NCBI GenBank assembly: GCA_964584785.1
Contig: CAZPBY010000006.1
Location: 102,292-166,291 of the forward strand
Source: JAHFTY01 sp964584785
GTDB lineage: Bacteria; Acidobacteriota; Terriglobia; 20CM-2-55-15
Direction of reading: 5' to 3'
Length of the DNA stretch: 64,000 nucleotides
A program made the position numbers and the translations under genes. Shown here one piece after another: positions 45,516 to 53,394 of the stretch. The notes beneath the pieces were generated by a model. The model worked only from the letters and a program-made list of their open reading frames with translations. It was not told the DNA's origin and did no database searches. Positions within the stretch are counted from its first letter, which is position 1, and every line of letters starts with the position of its first letter.

Positions 45516-46607
45516 TCAAGCCCGTTGGGTCCGTTGGCCCGAGATCCATGCTCGGATCGAGCGCGCAGCATTCTGCGCCTGAGCAATCTGGAGGGGCGTG
45601 TGACCTTCGTTGGTCTTGCGGCGCGGATCGCCGTCGGCGTCCAGCACGGCCTGGAGTATGCGCTCATTTCCACGCGAAGCCGCCTGATGCACGGCAGTCC
45701 AGCCGCGATCGTCAGGAACGTTCGGACTGGCGCCTTTATCGAGCAGCCAGAATGTCGCCGCCAACTGTCCCCAGCGAATCATCTGATTGAGCAGCGGCTT
45801 GTCGCCGTCGCGCGCGCGGTTGACGTCGGCGCCGTGTTTCAATGCGAGGTCCCCGAGTGTGGCGAAGTTCTTCTGCCAGACCGCTTGTGTCAGCGCGTTG
45901 TCGACATTTGCGCCGCGCTCCAGAAGCAATTCGAAAGTTTCAAGCTGTCCCGAAGCTGCAGCGAAGCAGGTGACATCCAGATCACGATTCCATCCCTCGC
46001 ATAGAACGTTCGGATCCGCTCCATGATCGAGCAGCAGTCCGGCGATCGCCGTCAGATTCTTACTCTCCATGCGGGATGCGGCGCAGCATTGCGACGCCGT
46101 TGTTCCCCGCTCGCGCGTTCGGGCGTGGACGAATGCGGGATCGCGCTTCAAACACCTCTCGACGTTCTTCAGGTCACCCAGCGCGGCGTAAACGAACCCA
46201 TCGATTCTGGCGCCGGCGTCGCGCAACACTATGACGTACTCCGGAACTCCGGTGAACGCCGCGATCAACAATGCTCGCGACGGTGGCCACGCGGCGTCCA
46301 GTTCGGGATCGGCGCCGTTGGCGAGCATCCACCGAAGACAATCGACACGTTCGGGGGCGGGTTTCCCATGCTCGGCGTGTGGCGCCTCCTGAATCAGCGC
46401 ATGCATGGGGCGGTAGCCGCGCCAGATCGCGTTCAGATCGGCGTGATGGTCGATCAACAACTGCAAACCTTCCTTCCACGCCATGCCGCCCGCCGCTCCG
46501 ACCGGTCGTGGAGCACGCGCCGCGTCCGGACTAGCCTTGATGATCTTTCGCATGCCTGAAAGATCTCGAGCCTTCACAAATTCGAGAAGCTGGTCCGCCG
46601 GTTTCAT
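45516..46607 (-). CDS. Cytoplasmic ankyrin-repeat protein
   Basis: A 363-aa protein made of ankyrin repeats with no signal peptide (MKPADQLLEFVKARDLSG). Repeat cores include MHALIQEAPHAEHG, FAAASGQLETFELLLERGA, AVHQAASRGNERILQAVLDAD and TPLQIAQAQNAARSI. It differs from the two exported ankyrin proteins in lacking the NH-x-CV-x-C tail. The family mediates protein-protein contacts; the partner is unknown. It lies 19 bases upstream of the possible RNA leader and is divergent from the glycine-zipper gene. Confidence 0.85.
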   Translation of the reverse strand: MKPADQLLEFVKARDLSGMRKIIKASPDAARAPRPVGAAGGMAWKEGLQLLIDHHADLNAIWRGYRPMHALIQEAPHAEHGKPAPERVDCLRWMLANGADPELDAAWPPSRALLIAAFTGVPEYVIVLRDAGARIDGFVYAALGDLKNVERCLKRDPAFVHARTRERGTTASQCCAASRMESKNLTAIAGLLLDHGADPNVLCEGWNRDLDVTCFAAASGQLETFELLLERGANVDNALTQAVWQKNFATLGDLALKHGADVNRARDGDKPLLNQMIRWGQLAATFWLLDKGASPNVPDDRGWTAVHQAASRGNERILQAVLDADGDPRRKTNEGHTPLQIAQAQNAARSIRAWISGQRTQRA

Positions 46608-46746
46608 ACGAAAAAATTCCCTTCCCTGACGGCACTTGTTCTTTAGCTCAAGCCGACAAAAACACTGACGTTGCGTACGTTAGCACCAAAGCGTTACGGC
46701 GCGTGGATTGCTTTGTTTGTTGTGAACTCCACAGGAGGAAAAAAAT

Positions 46747-47298
46747 ATGAAGACGAGGAATGAATCGCTTATCACTCTTCGCGCGGGTACGATTTTCTTG
46801 CTGCTGAGTCTGTCGGCGTGGGCGTGCAACCGGTCGGACGCCAACGGCATCGATCCCAACACTGTTGAGGCCAAGTACGGTTTGAGCGGCGCTCACGTTG
46901 AAAACGTGATGACACCCGACGGCCCCATGGGGGCGACCGTCGTTCCCATAACCATGGGAAATGGACAGAAGGCGGAACTGGTTATTCCCAACAAGGCCTC
47001 AAGTAGCGACAATCCGGCATACATCCGCGATGACAAGGGACTCCATCCGATCGCCTTGAACAGTCCCAAGACCCCTCGCGCCGAAATGGTGAAGTCCGCC
47101 GCTGTGGTCGAAACGCGGCCGGCCGTTCAGCACAAGAAGAAACGAACGTGGGAAAAAGAAGCGTTGATTATCGGTGGTAGCGCCGGCGCGGGTGCGGCGA
47201 TCGGCGGTGTTGCCGGCGGTGGAAAAGGCGCCGCAATCGGCGCTACGGCAGGCGGCGTCGGCGGTTTGATTTACGACGTGCTTACTCGGAACAAGTAA
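46747..47298 (+). CDS. Exported glycine-zipper protein (possible lipoprotein)
   Basis: The 183-aa protein has an N-terminal export signal ending in SAWACNRS; the Cys could be lipidated, though Ala-Trp-Ala before Cys is not a classic lipobox. The C-terminus has a glycine zipper (GGSAGAGAAIGGVAGGGKGA and a second GGVGGLIYD), a hallmark of membrane-inserted oligomers. A KKKR patch precedes it. A strong AGGAGGAAAAAAAT leads into the ATG. Function is unknown; envelope stress or surface proteins often have this layout. Confidence 0.8.
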   Translation: MKTRNESLITLRAGTIFLLLSLSAWACNRSDANGIDPNTVEAKYGLSGAHVENVMTPDGPMGATVVPITMGNGQKAELVIPNKASSSDNPAYIRDDKGLHPIALNSPKTPRAEMVKSAAVVETRPAVQHKKKRTWEKEALIIGGSAGAGAAIGGVAGGGKGAAIGATAGGVGGLIYDVLTRNK

Positions 47299-47318
47299 CT
47301 ACGGCGCATGGGCTCCGG

Positions 47319-47403
47319 CGCGAAGCCCATCGCTTCGCTCCGGGTACTGAACCGTTGTCGCTCGTGGAATAGTGTGCAGAACGCGCGGCGACGGGCTTCG
47401 TGC
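47319..47403. repeat. 84-nt hairpin repeat, copy 4 (degenerate)
   Basis: The outer arms are still recognisable (GCGAAGCCCATCGCTTCGCTCC on the left in two blocks, CGACGGGCTTCGTGC on the right), but the inner part has diverged. It lies between two convergent genes. Confidence 0.7.
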
Positions 47404-47416
47404 GTTAACGCGACAG

Positions 47417-48271
47417 TTATGCGTTCGGCTGTTTCGAATCCACTGAAAGTTGCAACACTGCCTGACGCACACGCTCGGTCATCTCGGCGAATTTGTTCTG
47501 ACCCTGAATCTCCTCAGGCCGGATCGGCTTGCCAAACCTCGCTCTGAAGTTGAACGCCTTGGATCCGACCACCGATCGCCCGACCGCCTTCAGCATGTCC
47601 ATCGGACCCCAATGACACGGAATCCCTTCGACATAGAACGGAACGATCGGAACATCCGTTTCGAACGCGGCCACCGCCGCACCGGTGTGCCAGGGCCGGC
47701 TCATCTGAGTCATGAAATCGCTGTCGGCGGCTCCGGCAGGGAAGATTCCTAGAATGGGTTGCTGACGTTTGAACGTCTGCGGATTGCGAAGGAAGTGGAT
47801 CATCGTCTGCGTCGTGGTTCCCTGTTCGATCGGCAGGATCACACCTTCGGCGTTCCCCAGCATTTTGATGAACCGCTTCATCATCGGATCCGCGTGATCC
47901 GACCGCGACACGAACTTGGCCAGACGACCGCGCTGGACAAGGATCTTCGATCCGATCAGCATTGCGTCCATCGCGGTTTTATTAATGTGGTTTCCGGCCA
48001 GGATGACCGGACCGGTTGACGGCAGGTGCTCTAAACCCTCGATCTCGACGCACCGGTCGAGCGCGATCTGGTACATCCCCACAAATACGATTGTCGGCCA
48101 TTTCTGGGCCCACATCTGGCGCGGGCTCGGCCGTAAAGCAACCGCGAGAAACCCGACCCACGGGGCTGCCAAAAGCCCCAAAACCGCCAGATTCCTGGCC
48201 CCCCCATTCCGTTGTACTTCCTTGTGTAATTCCTTCTTGCTCAAGACGTTTCCTTTCGCCTCCGTGCGCAC
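47417..48271 (-). CDS. PlsC-like lysophospholipid acyltransferase
   Basis: A membrane acyltransferase (284 aa) of the PlsC/LPLAT family. The acyltransferase block is present in changed form: ILAGNHINKTAMDA replaces the usual NH-x4-D (the Asp is seven residues after the His, not five). IFPAGAADSD replaces FPEGTRS. Both catalytic-motif changes suggest a divergent or inactive enzyme. A hydrophobic segment (LAVLGLLAAPWVGFLAVAL) lies near the N-terminus. Start candidates are the GTG at 48271 and the TTG at 48244, which has AAAGGA before it. Its substrate would be phospholipid or lysophospholipid. Confidence 0.68.
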   Translation of the reverse strand: MRTEAKGNVLSKKELHKEVQRNGGARNLAVLGLLAAPWVGFLAVALRPSPRQMWAQKWPTIVFVGMYQIALDRCVEIEGLEHLPSTGPVILAGNHINKTAMDAMLIGSKILVQRGRLAKFVSRSDHADPMMKRFIKMLGNAEGVILPIEQGTTTQTMIHFLRNPQTFKRQQPILGIFPAGAADSDFMTQMSRPWHTGAAVAAFETDVPIVPFYVEGIPCHWGPMDMLKAVGRSVVGSKAFNFRARFGKPIRPEEIQGQNKFAEMTERVRQAVLQLSVDSKQPNA

Positions 48272-48406
48272 GGTAACATTGTGTCACCTAGATAGACGTA
48301 AAAATCTAAAGAACTCCTCAAGGACGCAAGCACGTCAGGGCGCAATCCCAACAAAACTCTACATCAGCTCGAATCGGCGGCGGGCGGCAGAATGCCTGCT
48401 AAATAG

Positions 48407-48590
48407 GAAATTTTGAAATAGGACGAAGTGGATTTCCAATCCGAAATCACAAATCCGAAATTGGACTGAGGTTAACTGCGGCGGCCGTCGCCGCCCGCGA
48501 CCGGCTGAAGCTGGCGCCTACACGTCGCGATCAACGTCCGGGTGGTCCAATTTCGGATTGGAAATCCACTTCGTCCTATTTCAAAATTTC
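48407..48590. repeat. 41-bp perfect inverted repeat element (MITE-like)
   Basis: The arms 48407-48447 and 48550-48590 are perfect reverse complements over 41 bases, with a 102-base loop and no coding potential. The motif AATCCGAAAT also recurs in the loop. The length and symmetry fit a non-autonomous inverted-repeat element; no transposase is in the window. It lies between the acyltransferase and DUF1992 genes, both on the minus strand. Confidence 0.75.
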
Positions 48591-48592
48591 TT

Positions 48593-48907
48593 TTATCGCG
48601 ATTTCTTTCGAGCGACGGCTTCTTTCAGCATGAGCAGGCTGAGTTCTCTCCGAAGTTCCTTGCGGGTCTCTCCATCGATAGCGGCGTTGAGCAACTGACG
48701 GATGTTGTAAATCTCCTTCCGCACTTCCATTTCGATCGGCAGGCATCCGGCATTCTTGAGAATCTTGAACGCGAGCCGCATATCATCGGGAATGCCGCTC
48801 TCGTCCTCAAGTTGAAGCGGCTTGCCTTTGCCGGGAAGATTGTCGAACACGCCTTCGTCCTGCGCGGCGCGGATGCGGTCTTCGGCGATGTGATGAAGAA
48901 AATCCAT
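48593..48907 (-). CDS. DUF1992 / DnaJ-homologue subfamily C member 28-like protein
   Basis: A 104-aa protein with the DUF1992 domain: EDRIRAAQDEGVFDNLPGKGKPL near the N-terminus, then DDMRLAFKILKNAGCLPIEMEVRKEI. The family is small and cytoplasmic and is linked with DnaJ-type domains in eukaryotes; its role in bacteria is not established. The gene stops three bases after the inverted-repeat element. It lies next to the SDR gene on the same strand, three bases apart, so the two are likely co-transcribed. Confidence 0.85.
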   Translation of the reverse strand: MDFLHHIAEDRIRAAQDEGVFDNLPGKGKPLQLEDESGIPDDMRLAFKILKNAGCLPIEMEVRKEIYNIRQLLNAAIDGETRKELRRELSLLMLKEAVARKKSR

Positions 48908-48910
48908 TCG

Positions 48911-49615
48911 TCAGTCCGAGGGGTTGGTGGCGAAGACCATGAGTTCCGGAATGAAACCGCGATCGTCCATTTCAAGAACGGCGCGGACTGCATGCGCGAT
49001 TTCTTCGCCACGGAGTTTCGTGGGATTGGTGTTCTGTGCATGCCCGGCAGTCGACGCAAAACCGGTCAGCACCTCGCTGGGATTCACGAGAAACACCCGA
49101 ATGTTGTGTTTCCTCAACTCCGCGCGCCAGCATTCCGTCATGCCGCGAAGTGCGAACTTGCTGGCGTAGTAAGCGGAGCCTTTTGCGGCTCCGCGCAAGC
49201 TGGCCGTGGAGCCGATGTTCACGATGTTGCCGCTGTTGCGCGTGATGAAGTGTTTGGCGGCCTCGCGACCCATGAGCATCGCACCGGTCACGTTGGTCGC
49301 GAAGACGGCGTCGAAGTCGGCGCGGGTCATGTCGACGAGGTTCTTGAAGATGCCGAATCCAGCGTTGTTGATAAGAATGTCGAGATGCCCAAAATGCTCC
49401 AGGACGTCCGACATGGCCCGCTGGGCATCCGGCTCGCTCGCCACGTCCGCGCGGATGGCGCGAACCTTCAATGTTCGCGCCGCATCGGCCAGCCTCGCCT
49501 CATCGCGGCCGGTGATCGTTACGCGTGAACCGGCATCGACCAGCACCTTGGCGATTGCCCGTCCGATTCCGCTGCTTCCGCCAGTCACCAACGCCGTCGC
49601 ATTCTGCAGGTTCAT
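48911..49615 (-). CDS. Short-chain dehydrogenase/reductase
   Basis: A classical SDR (234 aa): the NAD(P)-binding TGGSSGIG, the NNAG motif, the active-site Ser in IVNIGSTAS and Tyr/Lys in SAYYASK. The family oxidises or reduces alcohols and ketones. The start at 49615 (MNLQNATALVTGG) gives the normal N-terminus; the frame continues upstream through the REP-like repeat but is not coding there. It is directly followed by DUF1992. The substrate cannot be read from sequence. Confidence 0.9.
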   Translation of the reverse strand: MNLQNATALVTGGSSGIGRAIAKVLVDAGSRVTITGRDEARLADAARTLKVRAIRADVASEPDAQRAMSDVLEHFGHLDILINNAGFGIFKNLVDMTRADFDAVFATNVTGAMLMGREAAKHFITRNSGNIVNIGSTASLRGAAKGSAYYASKFALRGMTECWRAELRKHNIRVFLVNPSEVLTGFASTAGHAQNTNPTKLRGEEIAHAVRAVLEMDDRGFIPELMVFATNPSD

Positions 49616-49635
49616 ACTCACGATTATACGGTACG

Positions 49636-49718
49636 TCACGAAGCCCGCCGCTGCGCTCCGGGTTCCGAACATGACGCCAAAACTGTCAGAACCCGGAGCG
49701 CAGCGACGGGCTTCGTGA
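49636..49718. repeat. 84-nt hairpin repeat, copy 5
   Basis: The left arm begins TCACGAAGCCCGCCGCTGCG at 49636 and the right arm ends GGCTTCGTGA at 49718; flanking ACG/CGT extends the pairing by three bases. It lies between the acyl-CoA synthetase and SDR genes. Confidence 0.85.
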
Positions 49719-49731
49719 CGTCTCTCCACAA

Positions 49732-51303
49732 TCACTGACGATGGATCGCCGAGCGTTGGCCGCGCAACACAAATTTCTGAATCTTGCCGGTAGCGGTTTT
49801 GGGCAGCTCCGCGATGAACGTGACGGTATGCGGGCACTTGAAGTGGGCGAGGTTCGCTCGAGCGAATTCGCGAAGTTCCGCTTCGCTCGCCGCAGCTCCC
49901 GCCCTCAGCACCACAAAAGCATGCGGGGCTTCACCCCACTTCTCGTCCGCAAGCCCCACGATGGCGGCTTCCTGCACGGCGGGATGCCGCAGCAGCACGC
50001 CCTCGACTTCGACGGACGATATGTTTTCACCGCCGCTGATGATGATGTCCTTGATGCGATCACGAACTTCCGCATAACCGTCGGGATGCACCACCGCCGC
50101 GTCGCCGGTGTGCATCCAGCCCCCGCGCATCGCCGTGGCAGTTGCGTCAGGATCGTTGTAATAGCCCTTCATCACGACATTGCCGCGCACGACGATCTCG
50201 CCGAGAGTGACGCCGTCGTGCGGAACCTCGACGCCGTTGTCGTCAACGACCATCAACTCACCCGACGTGATGAGCTCGACACCCTGCCTCGCCTTGATCA
50301 CCGCACGATCCCTCATCGAGAGCGGCCGGTGTTCGGGACGCGGCTCGCAGATCGTAATAAAGGGCGAGGTCTCGGTCATTCCGTAAACCTGCGTGATTTC
50401 CCAGCCGAGTTCGCCCTCGATCCGCTCGATTGTCGCGGCCGCCGGCGGCGCTCCCGCAGCGATCACGCGCACGCCCTTCCGCGCCAGGCAACGCAGTTCG
50501 TCGGGCGCGTTCGCGATCGCAATCAAAACGGTCGGCGCGGCACACAGCATCGTGACCGATTCGCGGTCGATAAGATCGTAGACGCCGCGCGGTTCGACCT
50601 TCCGCAGGCACACATGGGTGCCGCCGGCCGCCGTCACGATCCAGACGAACGTCCAGCCGTTCGCGTGAAACATCGGCAGCGTCCACAGGTATCGGTCCTC
50701 GACGCTCATCGAAATATGCACGAGTGTGCCGACGGCATTCATGTACGCGTTGCGATGCGTGATCATCACGCCCTTCGGCTTGGATGTCGTGCCGCTCGTG
50801 TAATTGATCGTGATGAGGTCGTTCTCATCGATTTCGGGCCGTGCAAACTCCGGTGATGCGGACGTGAGCAACTGCTCGTATTCGGCCCACCCACCCTTTC
50901 CACCTTCGAGTGCAACGAAGTGCTCCACTCGCGGTACACTCGCGCGAATGCTGTCCACGGCGTCGATGAAATCCGGATGCACACACACCATTCGCGCCCC
51001 GCTGTGATTGAGGATGTAGGCGAAATCGTCCGCGGTTAAACGGAAATTGATCGGCACGAGCACGGCTCCGATCTGCGGCACGGCGTAGTAGGCTTCGAGA
51101 TGGGCGTGCGTGTTCGGCGAAATGTAGGCGACACGATCTGTCTGCTGAATGCCGAGCGTCTGCAGTACGGAAGACCAGCGGTCGCAGCGTGAAAGAAACT
51201 CTTCGTACGTCAGACGCCGATCGCCATCGATGACGGCCTCGCGATTGCGGTACAGCCGCCGCGCCCGCCGCGCGAACTCCAGTGGCGTGAGTGGTGTTTC
51301 CAT
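49732..51303 (-). CDS. Acyl-CoA synthetase (AMP-binding, class I adenylate-forming)
   Basis: The 523-aa enzyme activates a carboxylic acid, probably a fatty acid, to its acyl-CoA by way of an acyl-AMP. The signatures are complete: P-loop YTSGTTSKPKG, VYGMTETSP, the hinge region DRIKDIIISGGENIS and the catalytic Lys in PKTATGKIQK. Acid specificity is not visible; the closest pattern is medium/long-chain or unusual-acid ligase. It is divergent from the DUF4097-like gene at 51426. Confidence 0.92.
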   Translation of the reverse strand: METPLTPLEFARRARRLYRNREAVIDGDRRLTYEEFLSRCDRWSSVLQTLGIQQTDRVAYISPNTHAHLEAYYAVPQIGAVLVPINFRLTADDFAYILNHSGARMVCVHPDFIDAVDSIRASVPRVEHFVALEGGKGGWAEYEQLLTSASPEFARPEIDENDLITINYTSGTTSKPKGVMITHRNAYMNAVGTLVHISMSVEDRYLWTLPMFHANGWTFVWIVTAAGGTHVCLRKVEPRGVYDLIDRESVTMLCAAPTVLIAIANAPDELRCLARKGVRVIAAGAPPAAATIERIEGELGWEITQVYGMTETSPFITICEPRPEHRPLSMRDRAVIKARQGVELITSGELMVVDDNGVEVPHDGVTLGEIVVRGNVVMKGYYNDPDATATAMRGGWMHTGDAAVVHPDGYAEVRDRIKDIIISGGENISSVEVEGVLLRHPAVQEAAIVGLADEKWGEAPHAFVVLRAGAAASEAELREFARANLAHFKCPHTVTFIAELPKTATGKIQKFVLRGQRSAIHRQ

Positions 51304-51425
51304 GCGGGGATTCTATACCGCTTTCACACTGTGAATCCCTATCACAGGCTGTCGATGCATGGCGTCTTCAAAATCAATCGATTACTATTGGTTTCCAACT
51401 TGCAAATCCTGCAGCGGAGGGCTCC

Positions 51426-52013
51426 ATGAACAACCGAATGCTGTGGATAGTGATACTGATCGTCGCGCTGGTCGGAGTATCGAAGGGACAGTCGCGATCG
51501 TACAGCGACTCCATCGAGAATCCCTTTGCAGCCGGTGGCAAAGTGCGTCTCAAACTTTCATCCGGCGACTACACGATCCGCGCCGGAAACAGCGATCGCA
51601 TTCGCGTCGAATGGGTTTCGAAAAGACCCGCCGAGATCGCCAGGGCAGTCCGCATCACGGCGACCGGAACATCCGCGGTCGTCCGGACCGACGGTCCGCT
51701 GAAGAACAGCCGCTTCGTCATCGAACTCCCTGCAAGATGCGACATTCGACTGGACGTTCGCGCGGGTGACGTAAAGATCACAGGCATCGAAGGCAACAAG
51801 GATGTCCGAATGACCGCCGGCGATCTCGACATTGATATCGGTTCCGGTTCCTATTCGCGGATCGAAGCCTCCACCACATTCGGCGATCTCAACGCCCATT
51901 CATTGAACATCTCCAAGAGCGGCATCGGCCGCTCCTTCGAATGGACAGGCTCCGGCCAGTACGAACTCCGCGCCCATCTTTTCGCGGGAGACGTGAAGCT
52001 GATAAGCCGGTAG
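51426..52013 (+). CDS. Secreted DUF4097-like beta-repeat protein
   Basis: A 195-aa exported protein: a signal peptide (MLWIVILIVALVGVSKG) and then beta strands with repeated G-D-x-x-I turns (RAGDVKITGIEGNKDVRMTAG, DLDIDIGSGSY). It is a smaller version of the protein at 7961. The ATG at 51426 has GGAGGG upstream. Its 3' end abuts the decayed DUF433 gene on the opposite strand. Confidence 0.75.
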   Translation: MNNRMLWIVILIVALVGVSKGQSRSYSDSIENPFAAGGKVRLKLSSGDYTIRAGNSDRIRVEWVSKRPAEIARAVRITATGTSAVVRTDGPLKNSRFVIELPARCDIRLDVRAGDVKITGIEGNKDVRMTAGDLDIDIGSGSYSRIEASTTFGDLNAHSLNISKSGIGRSFEWTGSGQYELRAHLFAGDVKLISR

Positions 52014-52135
52014 GGGTGTTCGCCCGCCTCAAGGTACTCAAAAAGAGTTTGCACTGGCACGCGCGTACCAGCGAATACAGGCGTGCCGCCCATAACCCAA
52101 ACCTCGGGCTTCCCGTGGATCGGGTTGGGGCTTGC
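52012..52135 (-). pseudogene. DUF433 antitoxin-like remnant
   Basis: On the minus strand the translation GKPEVWVMGGTPVFAGTRVP followed by VQTLFEYLEAGEHP matches the start of DUF433 proteins (GGTPVFRGTRVPV-x-LF). The rest of the domain is missing after EAGEHP, and no proper start is seen. DUF433 genes often pair with PIN-like toxins (DUF5615); none is present here. It is a remnant of a toxin-antitoxin-like gene. Confidence 0.65.
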
Positions 52136-52215
52136 AGGAACGGCCGCGATCGCACATAGAAGTGCAGGCATTTCGTTCACCGCAAATAGTTGTAGTGTGG
52201 TGTAATCCGCTTCGC

Positions 52216-53040
52216 GTGAGGCTGGGATTGCAGTTCAAGATCATCACTAAGTCATTCCGAAAATTCTTTGATGACGATGGAACCTTCCTGGCGAGCGGCC
52301 TGGCGTTCGGTCTTCTTTTCTATTCGGTTCCTTTCACTCTTCTCACCGCCTCGGCCCTGAGCTACACCGCGGTGAAATCGGACACCGCGCTCGCCTGGAT
52401 ACGAAGAATCTCTCTGAACCTGGTTCCTCATTCACGCGACCTCTTCGATAACTTCGTCACGGACGTGATTGCCCGGCGCGGCTTGCTTGGATTGTTCGGT
52501 TTCATCGCCTTTCTTCTCGCAAGCAGCACGACGTTCGGTTCTGTACGACTCGTTCTCAATCGCGTGTTTGGCGGGCACGAGCAACGAGGCCTGGTTCGCG
52601 GCAAGTTCATGGAAGTGGTCATGATGTTCGGCACGTCGCTGGTGTTTTTCGTCGTCATCGGCGTGGTGTATGTGATCAATCTGGTGCACAGCCTTCTCGA
52701 GAACCTTTGGTTTGAGAAATATGTTCATCCCGAAATCGTCTTTGCGGGCTGGATCGTCGGAGTGGCGTCCACTTTTGCTCTCTTTCTATTCCTCTACCGG
52801 TTTTCCCCTTCCCGAACCCTCAGCCGGTCCGGGCTTCTTGCCGCTTCCGGCACGGCGACAGGCCTGTTTCAAATTTCAAGGTGGGTGTTTGGTGTTTACC
52901 TCCAATATGCTCAGACCACGACTGCGATATATGGGGCACTCAGCACTCTTGTGTTCTTCTTCCTTTGGCTCTATTACGCCTGCACGATCTTCATCTTTGG
53001 CGCCGAGCTAGGCTGGGCATTTGATCACTACGATTACTAG
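52216..53040 (+). CDS. YihY/BrkB-family membrane protein
   Basis: An integral membrane protein of 274 aa with about six hydrophobic segments (ASGLAFGLLFYSVPFTLLTA, LVFFVVIGVVYVIN, VFAGWIVGVASTFALFLFLY and LVFFFLWLYYACTIFIFG among them). The pattern FDDDGTFLASGLAF and ALGLF-type loops match YihY/BrkB proteins, whose role is still debated. The GTG start at 52216 is chosen because the upstream frame has no signal; an in-frame TTG 12 bases on is also possible. Confidence 0.78.
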   Translation: MRLGLQFKIITKSFRKFFDDDGTFLASGLAFGLLFYSVPFTLLTASALSYTAVKSDTALAWIRRISLNLVPHSRDLFDNFVTDVIARRGLLGLFGFIAFLLASSTTFGSVRLVLNRVFGGHEQRGLVRGKFMEVVMMFGTSLVFFVVIGVVYVINLVHSLLENLWFEKYVHPEIVFAGWIVGVASTFALFLFLYRFSPSRTLSRSGLLAASGTATGLFQISRWVFGVYLQYAQTTTAIYGALSTLVFFFLWLYYACTIFIFGAELGWAFDHYDY

Positions 53041-53064
53041 TAATTGTCACCGGGACGATTGACA

Positions 53065-53258
53065 TTTAGAGCGTCTTTATATTGGCTGGATTGGCCACAA
53101 GCAGAGTACTCTGATTTGGTTATTCGGCGTCCGCGCCACCGATCCAATCACCTTCGCCGCTGCGACGCTCTTAACGATCGTGGTGTCCGCTCTCGCCGTG
53201 TTGATTCCAGCAAGGCGCACTTCGAGCGTCGATCCAATGATGCCCTGCAATCTGATTA
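53065..53258 (+). pseudogene. Decayed ADOP permease tail
   Basis: The frame LFGVRATDPITFAAATLLTI followed by VVSALAVLIPARRTSSVDPM is the C-terminal end of an ADOP permease (family end: P-A-R-R-x-S-x-V-D-P-M). No upstream domain remains. The frame stays open into unrelated sequence. It lies just before an intact ADOP gene on the same strand. Confidence 0.7.
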
Positions 53259-53394
53259 AGTGCGTCTTTTTTTCACCGCGTCTGCATTCCCTGTATCGGA
53301 CATTTTCCAAACGGCAAACTCTTCCCAGTTTCGCGGAGCCAATCTTCACTTTAGCAGCGAGACGGATGGGAATGACTCGTGCGAGAATCGCGTC

